A stretch of DNA of 64,000 nt. Origin: Tenacibaculum sp. MAR_2009_124 (lineage in GTDB: Bacteria; Bacteroidota; Bacteroidia; Flavobacteriales; Flavobacteriaceae). Made by a program: the position numbers and the translations under genes. A model generated the notes under the pieces. The model did no database searches, was not told the origin of the DNA, and saw only the letters and a list, made by a program, of their open reading frames with translations. Each line of letters opens with the position of its first letter. The stretch's first letter is position 1. Below, piece after piece: positions 19,058 through 28,611 of the stretch. The DNA is taken from contig NZ_FNSF01000005.1 of assembly GCF_900105455.1 (NCBI RefSeq), forward strand, positions 124,001 to 188,000. Direction: 5' to 3'.

Positions 19058-20392
19058 TTAGTTATTTTCAAGCTGTTTAACTCTGTTATTTAAATCGTGA
19101 ATTAAACGAATAAGTTCTTTTCTTTCTTTTTTATTAGTCTTAATTAGCTGATTTTGTTTGCTTAATTTCTTTTCTTGCTGAATAGTATACAGCGTTAATT
19201 CTTCAATTTTTTCTAGCAAGTTCTTTTGCATATCCCCTAAATCGATTCCTTCATTTTCCTCAACCTCTTTTGCACTTGGAATATTAGGTAAATGCCCTTT
19301 CTCTTGAATATATCTTTCCACTTGTTGAAGTGATAACAACTCGTAATCATTTTCAAAAACATAATCAGGGAAATCAGTAATCGAAACTTTTACTTCTTTA
19401 GCCAAAACTCGCCCATCTACAGCAAGTTTAGCTCCAGGTGTTGTGGTACCAATCCCTACATCTCCACTACTGTTAATGAAAAACTTTGCTTTAGCCTTTG
19501 TTGCCGCAATATCTTCGTGTTCAGTATTTGGAGCCACGCCAATCATAAAGCCGTTAGCATGATCTGTATATGGGTTCCCAACAAACCAATTATTTGTCTG
19601 TCCTTTACTGAAAACTCCTGCTCCTCTATAATCATTATGACTATTTAAGTAGATTCTCGAGGCAACGTAACCTGTACCGTTATCCGCCATTACATTAGCT
19701 CTACCATGCCCTGTTACAATTCCATAGCTATACAAACTGGAAGGTTTTGAAGGGCTTCCTAAAATCACATTTTTACCATTACTATGATTCAAATATAAAT
19801 GATCGAAATCCGTACTGTCAAAATCTTTACCATCAACATGTCTTACTCTCAATCGTTTACTTTGATTTCCTCCAATATTAACATGACCTTCCATTGTAAT
19901 ATCACCATGTATATTGGAACTTTTATAAGGCACATTAACTACATTCGTTGCAGATGTTGTCAACAGCTCATCTACTGCCGTCCAATTTTCAAAATAAGAA
20001 CTTACATTATCTACATGTAATCCTTTCGCATAAGTTCTGATTTGAAACCTATTAAAATACTCTTTTGAATCTAGAAAAATGACTACTTTACCTCCATCAT
20101 TAGCAAGTTTTATTGGAGGACTGTAAGCGCCATAGCTTGATGCCGAATACTGAACAAACTTACCTTGATATACATACCAATTAAGAATTATTCCTATTGT
20201 TTGAGCCTTTCCATAATTATACCCTTCAATAATAATCGTCGGCATTTGAGAGCTATCTATATAAGGTAAATTCGTTTTAATTTTAACTCCATGAATTGGT
20301 GTTTCATTTAAATAATAACTCAAAGGTATTGAGTTTTGACCAAGCAAATTCACACTTACTATTAAAGTAAGCGCTATTATAATCTTCTTCAT
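19058..20392 (-). CDS. Secreted protein with tail-fibre-like C-terminal region
   Basis: 444 residues with a signal peptide (ends LLGQ). The middle is Gly/Asn-rich and beta-like (NGKNVILGSPSKPSSLY, NSSGDVGIGTTTPGAKLAVDG), as in trimeric fibre proteins. The C-terminus has the motif common in Bacteroidota secreted proteins: DYVFENDYELLSL, VERYIQEKGHLPNIPSAKEV, then LLEKIEELTLYTIQQ and a coiled coil to the end (about 390-444). It is the last gene of a three-gene unit, eight nt after a fibronectin-like lipoprotein. A surface structural or adhesive role is likely; the exact function is unknown. Confidence 0.7.
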   Translation of the reverse strand: MKKIIIALTLIVSVNLLGQNSIPLSYYLNETPIHGVKIKTNLPYIDSSQMPTIIIEGYNYGKAQTIGIILNWYVYQGKFVQYSASSYGAYSPPIKLANDGGKVVIFLDSKEYFNRFQIRTYAKGLHVDNVSSYFENWTAVDELLTTSATNVVNVPYKSSNIHGDITMEGHVNIGGNQSKRLRVRHVDGKDFDSTDFDHLYLNHSNGKNVILGSPSKPSSLYSYGIVTGHGRANVMADNGTGYVASRIYLNSHNDYRGAGVFSKGQTNNWFVGNPYTDHANGFMIGVAPNTEHEDIAATKAKAKFFINSSGDVGIGTTTPGAKLAVDGRVLAKEVKVSITDFPDYVFENDYELLSLQQVERYIQEKGHLPNIPSAKEVEENEGIDLGDMQKNLLEKIEELTLYTIQQEKKLSKQNQLIKTNKKERKELIRLIHDLNNRVKQLENN

Positions 20393-20400
20393 AAAATTTT

Positions 20401-21330
20401 CTAATTAACTGTTACTAAAAATGTGGTGCTATTATCGCTTTCATTATTGGCTTTGTCAAAAGCCTTAACATACCAATAATAAGTACTGGCTTCCAAGTCT
20501 TCCTTTTTATAAGTTTTATTCGTTCCTTCTGCCTTAAAACTAAGTTGAGTTAAATTCACATCAGTAAACACATAAATACTATCTACCTCAACAGTTCCAG
20601 CAACATCCGTTCGAGTCCAAGAAAAGTCTATCGTTGTGGTAGTCTGGGTATGATTGTTCTCAGGAGCTGTATTCTCAGGTGTATTTGGTTTCTTTGAGTC
20701 TATTGTTATTTTTCTAGAAGTATACTTACCATTCTGAGTATCACTTTGAGGTCTAACTTGCCATGTAAACTCGCCATCCGAAAACTCATATATATATTCA
20801 GTTTCAGATACCGTTACATCCTTAACCAACGTACCTTGTACATCCGGAGTATAAATCTGAACTCTATATTCAGTAGCGTCTGGAACAGCCGACCAAGTTA
20901 ACTTCTGACTTACAACATTCGTTATTTCATTATCTGATGGTAATAGTAATTCGGCTTCAGCATTCGCTATATCTGAATCAGTAACCATTAAGGCATGCAT
21001 TTCAAAAGCTGTTTCATAATCACTATTCTTTGCTTTAACTCTCCACTCATATTCACCAGCATCTAGTTTATGTGCAAATGTATTTGTTGTTACGGTTGTA
21101 TCTAATACAACTTGACTTGCATTGGTAAAGGAAGGAGTCGCTACTTGTAACTGATAATTGTTCGCCTCATTAACGGGTTCCCATAGAAAACTAATTGTTC
21201 CTGTTTTTACTGAAGCATTATTTGATGGCGCCGTCAACGTGACATAATTATTTGAAATATCTTCAACAAAAACAGCCTCACAAGCAACTAAAAATAGTAC
21301 TGTTAATCCGAATAAAATTATTTTTTTCAT
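20401..21330 (-). CDS. Lipoprotein with three fibronectin type III-like domains
   Basis: 309 residues, lipoprotein signal ending FLVAC. Three repeats of about 90 residues each begin with a P-x-N/D-N motif (TAPSNNASVKTG, LLPSDNEITN, TAPENNHTQT). Each contains W-x-x-V/T and Y-x-(V/L)-Q-V/I strands (FLWEPVNEANNYQLQV, LTWSAVPDATEYRVQI, FSWTRTDVAGTVEV), the fibronectin III pattern. Likely anchored in the outer membrane and used for protein or glycan contacts. The gene lies between two other envelope proteins with short gaps (32 and 8 nt), so they are probably co-expressed. Confidence 0.75.
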   Translation of the reverse strand: MKKIILFGLTVLFLVACEAVFVEDISNNYVTLTAPSNNASVKTGTISFLWEPVNEANNYQLQVATPSFTNASQVVLDTTVTTNTFAHKLDAGEYEWRVKAKNSDYETAFEMHALMVTDSDIANAEAELLLPSDNEITNVVSQKLTWSAVPDATEYRVQIYTPDVQGTLVKDVTVSETEYIYEFSDGEFTWQVRPQSDTQNGKYTSRKITIDSKKPNTPENTAPENNHTQTTTTIDFSWTRTDVAGTVEVDSIYVFTDVNLTQLSFKAEGTNKTYKKEDLEASTYYWYVKAFDKANNESDNSTTFLVTVN

Positions 21331-21362
21331 TTGTTTCTTTTTTTAAATCAATTTTTAACAAA

Positions 21363-22103
21363 CTAAAATTTAAAATAGTTTTTTTCCAATTGTTTTTCAA
21401 GTTTCTTTGGATCTCTATTTGTTTTCAAGGTACAATTTTCACCATCAGACATAATAGTTGCGATATGTACTTTTTCAGTATCAGTAATTCCCCAGCAGAA
21501 AGAAGACAATTTAACCCCAAAAGCTGTTGCTTTCGATAAATCTAACACTCCTATTTGTTTTTCTTTTTTAAACAGGTATATAACTTGCTGCTTCTGTTGA
21601 TTAGTTCGAAAGTATAAAGCATCTGCTTTTTTCAATTGTTGTGTAATATCACTGGAAGCAACTATCCTTAATCCTGTAACAATTTTTGTATTGGGCACAT
21701 TTTTAATGTAATTTCTTACGTTTACATTATCCTGACTATTTAAAGATTCTATTACCATTGTTTTATCCTCTATAGCAAAATTCAAAAACTTTGGCTTGAT
21801 TTCAAGGGAATCAACATATTCTATTTTATTAACCACTGTTTGACCTTTAATAGCCTTTTGATATTCCTTGTAAATACCTTTTGTAAAATTCTTCTCTTCT
21901 AAAGAGATCTTAATAAATTTAGAATACCCAGGAATACCTGCTGTTTCAAACTGTGTTATGTAGACAGACTTCTTCTTATCTCCTAATACTCCTAATTCAA
22001 CTGTATTGGAATTCGTCTCATAAGAATTTTGTTCAGGTAAAACTCCACAAGAGAAAAATGTACTAAGACTGATAAGAGTGTATAGCAATTTTCTTATAAT
22101 CAT
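21363..22103 (-). CDS. Lipoprotein of unknown function
   Basis: 246 residues with a lipoprotein signal peptide (LSTFFSC). I do not recognise a domain. The mature part has a mixed alpha/beta look, with KSVYITQFETAGIPGYSKF near the N-terminus, a single conserved-looking SSFCWGITDTEKVHIATIMSDG segment near 200 and a very Lys-rich C-terminus. It is the first gene of a three-gene envelope unit preceded by a good -7 promoter box. Confidence 0.6.
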   Translation of the reverse strand: MIIRKLLYTLISLSTFFSCGVLPEQNSYETNSNTVELGVLGDKKKSVYITQFETAGIPGYSKFIKISLEEKNFTKGIYKEYQKAIKGQTVVNKIEYVDSLEIKPKFLNFAIEDKTMVIESLNSQDNVNVRNYIKNVPNTKIVTGLRIVASSDITQQLKKADALYFRTNQQKQQVIYLFKKEKQIGVLDLSKATAFGVKLSSFCWGITDTEKVHIATIMSDGENCTLKTNRDPKKLEKQLEKNYFKF

Positions 22104-22134
22104 ACTGCAATTAATTTATGTTATTTATAGATAA

Positions 22135-22142
22135 CAAAAGTA
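22135..22142 (-). promoter_or_regulatory. Bacteroidota -7 promoter box (TACTTTTG)
   Basis: On the minus strand TACTTTTG matches TAnnTTTG. It would start transcription about 25 nt before ATG 22103. A clear -33 TTTG was not found. Confidence 0.5.
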
Positions 22143-22280
22143 ATAAATATTTTCTTTTAGCGATTTTATCGATAGCTCACGTAAAAACAAACAGCTATCT
22201 TACTTTTTCAACAAGATTTAATACCATTTTCAAATTCAAATTATCGTGCAAAAAGCGCACTTCTTACCTTCTTCTTCACT

Positions 22281-24245
22281 CTAAATAAACCAATTCCATA
22301 CTACACCAAAACGTATTACAAAATCTCTATATGGATGATTTGGGGCAGATAAGTAATCTTTTTTTAAGAAAAAAGAACTTAAATTATCCGCTTTAAAGTA
22401 TATTCTAGTTCTTCGAACTCTAGCATTAAAGAAAAAATCAACAGTAGGATATCCGATTTCGGTATTGTTTTGAATCATAAAGTCACCTAATAAAGGATTA
22501 TATGCATTCGCTTTGTATTCTGAAAAGTATTTAAATGTTGCCCCTATCTGAACCAACAAAGGATTTCCTTTAAACCAATTATCCATATAATACAGAGTAT
22601 TTCGAGTTACAAACTCAGGTACTCTCAACACATCGCTTCCGCTCGCTACCTTTTGATACATTAAAGTATTGTCAAAACCAAACTTCCAAAACTTAAATTC
22701 TTTAGACACCTTCGCTTTCAAGTAATTAATATTACTACCATATTGTGCCGGAGATCCATCCTCATCAAAATAAGTATAGTTGTCAATATTAGTTATATCT
22801 AACGAAGCATTTCCCCATTTACTATTAAATTCACCTCCCAAAACTCTTGTTCCAATATTTGAAAAGTTATTCTCCCAATTAAACTTGTTATAATTACTTT
22901 GATGTAATAGAAAATTAAAATCAGGTCTCTTGCTATTGATTCGCAGTTTCGCTTTAACTGAAAAAACACTATCCTTTTTATAAAAAGCTTCGGCTAACAA
23001 GTCATTTCCTGACAATCTACCGCTCCCAGGAATTAAAGTTCCACTTGCGTTTATGTAGAAGTTTTTAACTTTCCCTCTCCAATCGGCCCCAAAAGAAACA
23101 GCGTCTCCTTTTAAACGATTGTTCTCAATTGCTACTAGGTTATTTTGTAGATTTTCATAACCATAGTTATAAGTCGTATATCCTGATCTTACTCTAAATT
23201 TTCCAAGTACATATTTTGAGTTAAAATCTACAAAAAGCTGATTATCATAAACTAAATAATTCGTTTTATTTGCTATAGAACCCGATATTCTATTAAAATC
23301 AAAAAAGTCGGATGCCGTTGTCTGTTTGAATTCGAAAAACTTCGAATCTCTCGTAAACGAATGCCCTACTTTTAAATTTGAAAAATCCTTATCATTAACA
23401 GTATCTTTAGAAGATAGAATTTTATAGGTTTGTTCAAAATAAAGTCTTTTGCCTTCTAAAACACTTTCTGCATCATTCAAATTAACATCCAAACGTCCTC
23501 TATCGGAACTGAAATTCACATCATCAGTTAAAAAAGCTGTTAAGGCCGTATCTGTTAAACCTCCATTTTCTTGGTTAGTGAAATCCTGATTTACAGCATG
23601 CCCTCTGATGGCATATTGTCCCTCTGGACTTTCATAACTAAAAGTAAACCTAAAATTACCTGTACTAGCGAGTGAACGTCGATAAGCACCTAAAGATCTC
23701 AAACCTCTATATGCAATTCCAATATTAAGGCGTTTTGAAAAATTTACGGTAAATAAGGCATCTAAAACCTGCCCTTGCTCCAAACCCGTTCTATACATAA
23801 TTTCCGTTGTTGGAGTTGGAACGTGATAATAATCAACATCTTCAATATTAAAATAATTAAATTGTTTCGCTTTAAAACCTATATCTGGTATCACAGAGGT
23901 TTTACCAAAATTATATCCTAAATTATTAAAAGTTTGTCCTTGATTATGAAACGCTAATAACTCAAAATTGTCTTTTCTTAAGAAATTAAATTTATAATGT
24001 TTTTTAAGTGTTAAGGTCGTGTCAACAATGGTTGTATCGTTTTTATGAGAAATAATCTTGAAATCTGTATATTTTGTCTTCCCACTCAACAGTACGTCTA
24101 TTTCTCCATTAAGACTATCAACACGTCTATCAGTCAACCCTTCTCCTGTTTTAGGAGCAGCAAATCCTCCGTTTACTGTTCGAAGTTGAGAAAACGTCTG
24201 AATTCCAATTAAACAAAAGATTATTAACAACAAGTTTTTCTTCAT
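22281..24245 (-). CDS. Putative outer-membrane porin (Porin_10-like)
   Basis: An upstream in-frame ATG at 24338 exists, but ATG 24245 starts a clean signal peptide (MKKNLLLIIFCLIGIQTFSQ) and avoids overlap with the divergent rnhB, giving 654 residues. The protein is rich in alternating aromatic/polar strands typical of a beta-barrel (GNFRFTFSYESPEGQYAIRG, KFRVRSGYTTYNYG). It ends in FVIRFGVVWNWFI, an outer-membrane C-terminal signature. It matches what I know of Bacteroidota 'putative porin' proteins. Substrate unknown. Confidence 0.75.
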   Translation of the reverse strand: MKKNLLLIIFCLIGIQTFSQLRTVNGGFAAPKTGEGLTDRRVDSLNGEIDVLLSGKTKYTDFKIISHKNDTTIVDTTLTLKKHYKFNFLRKDNFELLAFHNQGQTFNNLGYNFGKTSVIPDIGFKAKQFNYFNIEDVDYYHVPTPTTEIMYRTGLEQGQVLDALFTVNFSKRLNIGIAYRGLRSLGAYRRSLASTGNFRFTFSYESPEGQYAIRGHAVNQDFTNQENGGLTDTALTAFLTDDVNFSSDRGRLDVNLNDAESVLEGKRLYFEQTYKILSSKDTVNDKDFSNLKVGHSFTRDSKFFEFKQTTASDFFDFNRISGSIANKTNYLVYDNQLFVDFNSKYVLGKFRVRSGYTTYNYGYENLQNNLVAIENNRLKGDAVSFGADWRGKVKNFYINASGTLIPGSGRLSGNDLLAEAFYKKDSVFSVKAKLRINSKRPDFNFLLHQSNYNKFNWENNFSNIGTRVLGGEFNSKWGNASLDITNIDNYTYFDEDGSPAQYGSNINYLKAKVSKEFKFWKFGFDNTLMYQKVASGSDVLRVPEFVTRNTLYYMDNWFKGNPLLVQIGATFKYFSEYKANAYNPLLGDFMIQNNTEIGYPTVDFFFNARVRRTRIYFKADNLSSFFLKKDYLSAPNHPYRDFVIRFGVVWNWFI

Positions 24246-24315
24246 AAAGGCAAAAGTAAAATAATAAAACGAAAAAAAGCGCCAATATTTTCTTTGAAAA
24301 CTGTTAATTTGTAGC

Positions 24316-24915
24316 ATGTTGAAACTAAAATTTAGCAAATTTTCTTTAGAGGTAGGGACAGATGAAGCAGGAAGAGGATGTTTATCCGGTCCTGTTGTAG
24401 CGGCTGCTGTTATTTTACCTGAGGACTTTTCTCATGAATTATTAAATGATTCAAAGCAACTTTCTGAAAAACAGCGTAAAAAACTAAGGCCATTTATAGA
24501 GGAACATGCCATTGCTTTTAGTGTTTCATTCGTTAACCAGACTGAAGTTGATGAATTAAATGTTTTACAGGCCTCAATAACTGGAATGCACAGAGCAATT
24601 GCAACATTGAAAACAACACCCGAATTTATTTCTGTGGATGGTAATAAATTCAAACCTTATAAAGAAATTCCTCATGAAACAATTGTAAAAGGTGATGGTA
24701 AATATATGAATATTGCTGCCGCTTCAGTTTTAGCGAAAACCTACAGAGATGATTATATGGAGAAAATTCATGAAGAATATCCTTCCTATAATTGGAAAAA
24801 AAATAAGGGTTACCCAACTAAAGAACATCGAAATGCTATTAGAGAATTTGGAGCAACCCAATACCATCGTAAATCTTTTAAATTATTACCAGAACAATTA
24901 AAACTAGATTTATAA
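24316..24915 (+). CDS. rnhB: Ribonuclease HII
   Basis: 199 residues, normal length. The catalytic start motif [20 protein letters not shown] gives Asp16 and Glu17. Further acidic residues lie in ISVDGNKF (about 110) and in [15 protein letters not shown] (about 145). The enzyme cleaves the RNA strand of RNA-DNA hybrids and single ribonucleotides in DNA. It is divergent from the putative porin and ends one base before the convergent next gene. Confidence 0.96.
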   Translation: MLKLKFSKFSLEVGTDEAGRGCLSGPVVAAAVILPEDFSHELLNDSKQLSEKQRKKLRPFIEEHAIAFSVSFVNQTEVDELNVLQASITGMHRAIATLKTTPEFISVDGNKFKPYKEIPHETIVKGDGKYMNIAAASVLAKTYRDDYMEKIHEEYPSYNWKKNKGYPTKEHRNAIREFGATQYHRKSFKLLPEQLKLDL

Positions 24916-25443
24916 TTATTTTGTTTTGGATCCTATAAAATTATCGGATTTCAATTTAAATAACACATTAAACGTAGTTAAACTGCCATAAATTCTAGTA
25001 ATGTATTGCTGTAAGTCTATTTTATCTTGGTCATCCAGTGTTTTACTAGAATTAATTTTTTGCTCCATAACTCGTATTCTATCACGAACCATAACTATTT
25101 TATGGAAGAACGTATCAATTGGAATCTCTTTTGACACCAAATTGGTATCCGCGGGCTCAATAATTATCTTACCTCCTTTGTATTTATCAGCGATAGGCAC
25201 TACCTCCGAAACATCACTCCATTGTTTTAATATTTTTCTCAATGTACTTTCAACTTCATAAAAACTCACGGTATCCACTTCATCATGCACTGCTTCAATA
25301 ATTTCAATTTCGTCATCTAATGCAATCGTTTCTAATCCTTTCTCCTGAAAAGTTACCCAATAGTGCTTACTGTCAACATTAGTTACCACTCCAAAACCAT
25401 ATTCAGAATGATTAATTCTTGATCCTATTCCTAATAATTTCAT
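24916..25443 (-). CDS. Conserved hypothetical protein with N-terminal SH3/KOW-like segment
   Basis: 175 residues, no signal peptide. The N-terminus (GIGSRINHSEYGFGVVTNVDSKHYWVTF) resembles small beta-barrel domains found in nucleic-acid-associated proteins. The rest is charged and mostly helical. It converges on rnhB with no gap. I do not know its function. Confidence 0.65.
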   Translation of the reverse strand: MKLLGIGSRINHSEYGFGVVTNVDSKHYWVTFQEKGLETIALDDEIEIIEAVHDEVDTVSFYEVESTLRKILKQWSDVSEVVPIADKYKGGKIIIEPADTNLVSKEIPIDTFFHKIVMVRDRIRVMEQKINSSKTLDDQDKIDLQQYITRIYGSLTTFNVLFKLKSDNFIGSKTK

Positions 25444-25750
25444 TTATTTAATTTTTTTACTGATTTTAAAGATAAGGTATAGCCTATATACTCAAAAACA
25501 CTTAATTTACATTTCATAACTTTTCTAACATAATACTTCTATACCTTGCGATTTTTAAAAGATACTAAAATAGTTATTTATTCTTCTGCAAAAACCTATT
25601 ACCTCACTTCTAGTTTCTCAATTCTTGTAGTATTTCAAAAAAACAATTCCTACAATTAAAATACAAAATCCATAGTTCTTCATGTTTTACAAGCTATCTA
25701 TCTGACCTAATGAACGTTTACAAAAAAGAGTTCAAATTAAAAATTTGATG
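25444..25750. other. Intergenic region without recognisable gene
   Basis: About 300 nt of AT-rich DNA between divergent genes. Neither an ORF of note nor a strong hairpin was seen; it carries the promoter region of the nucleoid-associated gene at its right end. Confidence 0.6.
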
Positions 25751-25758
25751 TATTTTTG
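25751..25758 (+). promoter_or_regulatory. -7 promoter box of the nucleoid-associated protein gene (TATTTTTG)
   Basis: TATTTTTG matches TAnnTTTG and would place the transcription start about 15 nt before ATG 25779. No convincing -33 element. Confidence 0.5.
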
Positions 25759-25778
25759 TGTTTCAATTTTTTAGACCA

Positions 25779-26831
25779 ATGATTAAAAGAACACGTGCTG
25801 AACTCAATAAATGCATCATTCATAAAGTTGCCAATAAGTATAACAGTGGACAAAATGCGATGTCAGAAACCTTAGTTCGTTTTGATGAAGAGAGTTATGA
25901 ATTGCTACTTCCTTTTTTATTAAAACCTTTTGGTTCGGTAACACAGAGTTATCGTTTTAATCATCATGCTGATATTTCTTTAAATGAAATTAACAAATAT
26001 TCTGCCGACATCTTTCAAGATGAAGAAACATTTGTAGAGCATTCAAAAAATATTGTAAATCATTTATACGAGCAATCGAATTCAGCGAATATAAAAACAG
26101 GAGATGTTATTATTGCTTATTTTGAAGGACTTGAATATAAAGATGTTTTAGTAGAAGCTGTTGGAATTTTTAAAATTGAAAGCAAAGTAGATTTCTTTCA
26201 AACCTATTTAGATGATGATGACAGTTATGATATGGTTGTTCAAAAAGGTATTTCAACGAAAAAATTAGATAAAGGGTGTTTAATTTTAAACTCTTCTGAT
26301 ACTGAAGGGACCGTTGTTCTTTCGGTAGATAACAATAACTATGATGCACAGTATTGGATTAAACATTTTTTAAATGTAAAATATGCTGATGATAGAAACT
26401 TACATACTCAGAACTACTTAGAATTATGCAAAGATTTTTCAGAAGAAGTAATTAAACCTGAATTTGGAAAACAAGAGCAGAGTTCTTTTTTAGCCAATAC
26501 TGTTGATTATTTTAAAGAACATGAAAGTGTCGATTATGACGCTTTTAAAGACGATGTGTTTGCCGAGGATAAACACAAAGATATGTTTGAAGACTATAAA
26601 AAACATTTTGAAAAATTAAATAATGTTTTAGTTCGAAATAATTTTGACGTTTCTGATGCTGTTTTAAAAAAGGAAAAAAGCAAGTTTAAAACTGAAATTA
26701 AATTGGACACCAATATTCAAATTAAGATTGATGTAGATGCTCCTGATGCACCTTCAGAGTATTTAGAAAGAGGTTATGATGAGGATAAGAAAATGAAATT
26801 TTACAAGGTTTATTTCAATGCCGAGAAGTAA
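25779..26831 (+). CDS. 37-kDa nucleoid-associated protein (NdpA/YejK-like)
   Basis: 351 residues from ATG 25779; a TTG start seven codons upstream is possible but lies inside the promoter box. The sequence fits the NA37 family: KCIIHKVANKYNSGQNAMSE, YELLLPFLLKPF, a central DVIIAYFEGLEYKDVLVEAVGIFKIE and a C-terminal KMKFYKVYFNAEK. Family members bind the nucleoid; their precise role is unclear. An IS256-family element is inserted directly after the stop codon, moving the gene's probable terminator 1.3 kb away. Confidence 0.85.
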   Translation: MIKRTRAELNKCIIHKVANKYNSGQNAMSETLVRFDEESYELLLPFLLKPFGSVTQSYRFNHHADISLNEINKYSADIFQDEETFVEHSKNIVNHLYEQSNSANIKTGDVIIAYFEGLEYKDVLVEAVGIFKIESKVDFFQTYLDDDDSYDMVVQKGISTKKLDKGCLILNSSDTEGTVVLSVDNNNYDAQYWIKHFLNVKYADDRNLHTQNYLELCKDFSEEVIKPEFGKQEQSSFLANTVDYFKEHESVDYDAFKDDVFAEDKHKDMFEDYKKHFEKLNNVLVRNNFDVSDAVLKKEKSKFKTEIKLDTNIQIKIDVDAPDAPSEYLERGYDEDKKMKFYKVYFNAEK

Positions 26832-26832
26832 A

Positions 26833-26841
26833 CTTACTTAG
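26833..26841. repeat. Left target-site duplication of the IS256-family element
   Basis: CTTACTTAG, repeated exactly at 28181-28189 on the other side of the element. Nine bp (eight if the final G belongs to the element) agrees with the 8-9 bp duplications of IS256-family transposition. It begins one base after the stop codon of the nucleoid-associated gene. Confidence 0.8.
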
Positions 26842-26870
26842 GGCAGTATTTCATAAACTGTGTAAGTTTT

Positions 26871-26907
26871 AAAATCTCGGGGTTGAATTCAACCCCGAGA
26901 TTTTTTT
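26871..26907 (+). terminator. Perfect 34-bp palindrome with T-tract inside the left end of the IS
   Basis: 26871-26904 is a perfect palindrome centred on GAATTC with arms containing AAAATCTCGGGGTT. Seven T follow (26901-26907). It sits between the left inverted repeat and the transposase ATG (26936). Read as RNA it is a strong intrinsic terminator that would stop transcription entering from the host gene, a known way for elements to limit their own activation. Confidence 0.8.
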
Positions 26908-26935
26908 ATTCATTAACTTTAATTTTTACACATTT

Positions 26936-28132
26936 ATGAAACCAGAAGATTTATTGAACGGCGAATTTCTAAAACAATTTAAAGATGGCTCAGAGTTAAC
27001 TAGCTTTATAGAACAACTTCACAAACGAGGAGTTGAAAAGATTTTAGAAGGAGAGTTATCAGCTCATTTAGATTACGAGAAACATCAAAAGAGCACTAAC
27101 TCTAATTCTCGAAATGGCTATTCAAAGAAGAAGTTAAAAACAACTTTAGGAGAAACAGAAATAGAAGTCCCAAGAGACCGTGAAGGATCTTTTAATCCTA
27201 TGTTGGTAAAGAAAAGAGAAAGTACTACAGATGGTGTTGAAAATCTTATCATCTCTTTGTATGCTAAGGGAATGAGTGCTTCTGATATAGAGGAGCAAAT
27301 CCGAGAGCTATATGACTTTAACATCTCTACTTCAACGATTTCAAGAATCACAGATAGCATTACTAATGACATTGTAGCATGGAAAAATAGACCTTTAGAA
27401 GCTACTTATTTAATCGTTTGGATGGATGGAATTGTTTTCAAGGTTAGAGAGAACTCTAAGGTTATTAACAAAACTATATACATAGCTGTAGGCCTTAGAT
27501 CCGACGGTAAAAAGGAAGTACTAGGTTTGTGGTTAGGTAAAAATGAATCAGCTGCTTTTTGGATGAGTGTTTTGACTGATATTAAGGCCAGAGGAACGCA
27601 AGATATACTGATTACTGCAACCGATAATTTAAACGGATTTACAGATACTATAAAGACAGTGTTTCCTAATTCTACCACACAAATATGTGTAGTACATCAG
27701 ATTAGAAACTCTTGTAGATACGTGGTTTGGAAAGATAAAAAAGAGTTTACTAAAGATATGAAGCAAATCTATACAGCTCCAACTAAAGAAGCCGCAAAGG
27801 CTGCTTTAAAAGATTTTAAAAATAAATGGGAAGCTAAATATTCGTATGCTATTAAAAGTTGGGAAAACAACTGGGATGAACTCACTGTTTTCTTCGATTT
27901 TCCAATTGAAATAAGAACTATTATTTACACCACTAATCTTATTGAAAATCTTAATGGGAAAATACGCAAATACACTAAAAACAAACTCTCTTTCCCGACA
28001 GATGACGCTGTTATCAAATCGGTATATTTAGCTTTAAGAGAAAGTACTAAAAAGTGGACAATGCCCATTAGAAATTGGGGCATAATTCTAAATCAATTTT
28101 TAGCTATATTTGAAAAAAGGATTAGGCTATAA
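26936..28132 (+). CDS. IS256 (Mutator-type) family transposase
   Basis: 398 residues, normal length and uninterrupted. Motifs typical of the family: [28 protein letters not shown] near 60, the first catalytic Asp in VWMDGIVF (about 164), the second in TATDNLNGF (about 229), the C/H region [15 protein letters not shown], and the catalytic Glu in [14 protein letters not shown] (about 335). It moves the element by a copy-out or cut-and-paste DDE mechanism. The intact frame and exact target duplication suggest a recent insertion. Confidence 0.95.
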   Translation: MKPEDLLNGEFLKQFKDGSELTSFIEQLHKRGVEKILEGELSAHLDYEKHQKSTNSNSRNGYSKKKLKTTLGETEIEVPRDREGSFNPMLVKKRESTTDGVENLIISLYAKGMSASDIEEQIRELYDFNISTSTISRITDSITNDIVAWKNRPLEATYLIVWMDGIVFKVRENSKVINKTIYIAVGLRSDGKKEVLGLWLGKNESAAFWMSVLTDIKARGTQDILITATDNLNGFTDTIKTVFPNSTTQICVVHQIRNSCRYVVWKDKKEFTKDMKQIYTAPTKEAAKAALKDFKNKWEAKYSYAIKSWENNWDELTVFFDFPIEIRTIIYTTNLIENLNGKIRKYTKNKLSFPTDDAVIKSVYLALRESTKKWTMPIRNWGIILNQFLAIFEKRIRL

Positions 28133-28180
28133 ATAACCTAACCCTGATATTTTGAACTTACACACTTTTTAGGATAGTGT

Positions 28181-28189
28181 CTTACTTAG
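28181..28189. repeat. Right target-site duplication of the IS256-family element
   Basis: CTTACTTAG, identical to 26833-26841. Removing the element and one copy joins the nucleoid-associated gene to the hairpin terminator that follows. Confidence 0.8.
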
Positions 28190-28190
28190 T

Positions 28191-28239
28191 AATAACAACC
28201 TCACAGATGTTTATACTCTGTAAGGTTGTTGTTATTTTA
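28191..28239 (+). terminator. Displaced terminator of the nucleoid-associated protein gene
   Basis: A stem of AACAACCT-c-ACAG (28194-28206) with CTGT-a-AGGTTGTT (28218-28230) is followed by GTTATTTT. It lies directly right of the IS target duplication, so before insertion it was about 11 nt behind the stop of the plus-strand gene. Confidence 0.65.
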
Positions 28240-28271
28240 GATTTATAGAATCTTCAAATTCATAGGCCTTT

Positions 28272-28382
28272 TTAATACTTGTCTAACAAAGCTTTTCCAT
28301 CTTTTTCAGTTATTACTGTTTCTTGTGCATTCACAAATGCAGCCAGCCCAATACAGGCCATAGCTAATATTGACTTTCTCAT
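28272..28382 (-). CDS. 36-residue peptide with signal sequence
   Basis: ATG 28382 to TAA 28272. It encodes MRKSILAMACIGLAAFVNAQ (a complete signal peptide with an AxA-like cleavage region) and a 16-residue tail, ETVITEKDGKALLDKY. It may be a real small secreted peptide or the surviving 5' end of a deleted gene; nothing downstream continues the frame. Confidence 0.5.
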   Translation of the reverse strand: MRKSILAMACIGLAAFVNAQETVITEKDGKALLDKY

Positions 28383-28611
28383 ATTGTTTATGATTTATTT
28401 TAAATAATAGTATGATTATGTACGATACAATTTTTATACTCTAGCAACTATTTTTTTGAAGAATTTATTAAACTCTTTCCAAAACCTTATTTTATCAATT
28501 TCAAGTTCTCATAGCTTGTATAGTTAGAAAACGTTTAAAACAAACAAAGACCTAACTAACAACAAATTAAATCAGCTCTAAAGCTAATTATTTATTTATT
28601 CCTCCGCAAAA

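Larger units (their letters stand above)
26842..28180 (+). mobile_element. IS256-family insertion sequence
   Basis: About 1.34 kb, with imperfect terminal inverted repeats of about 26 nt. The inner parts match best, sharing GTGTAAGTT (left about 26859-26868; right end read on the minus strand). A 9-bp target duplication flanks it. It contains one intact transposase gene and, just inside the left end, a terminator-like palindrome. The outermost bases of the ends are less well conserved, so the exact boundary may be off by one or two bases. Confidence 0.85.
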
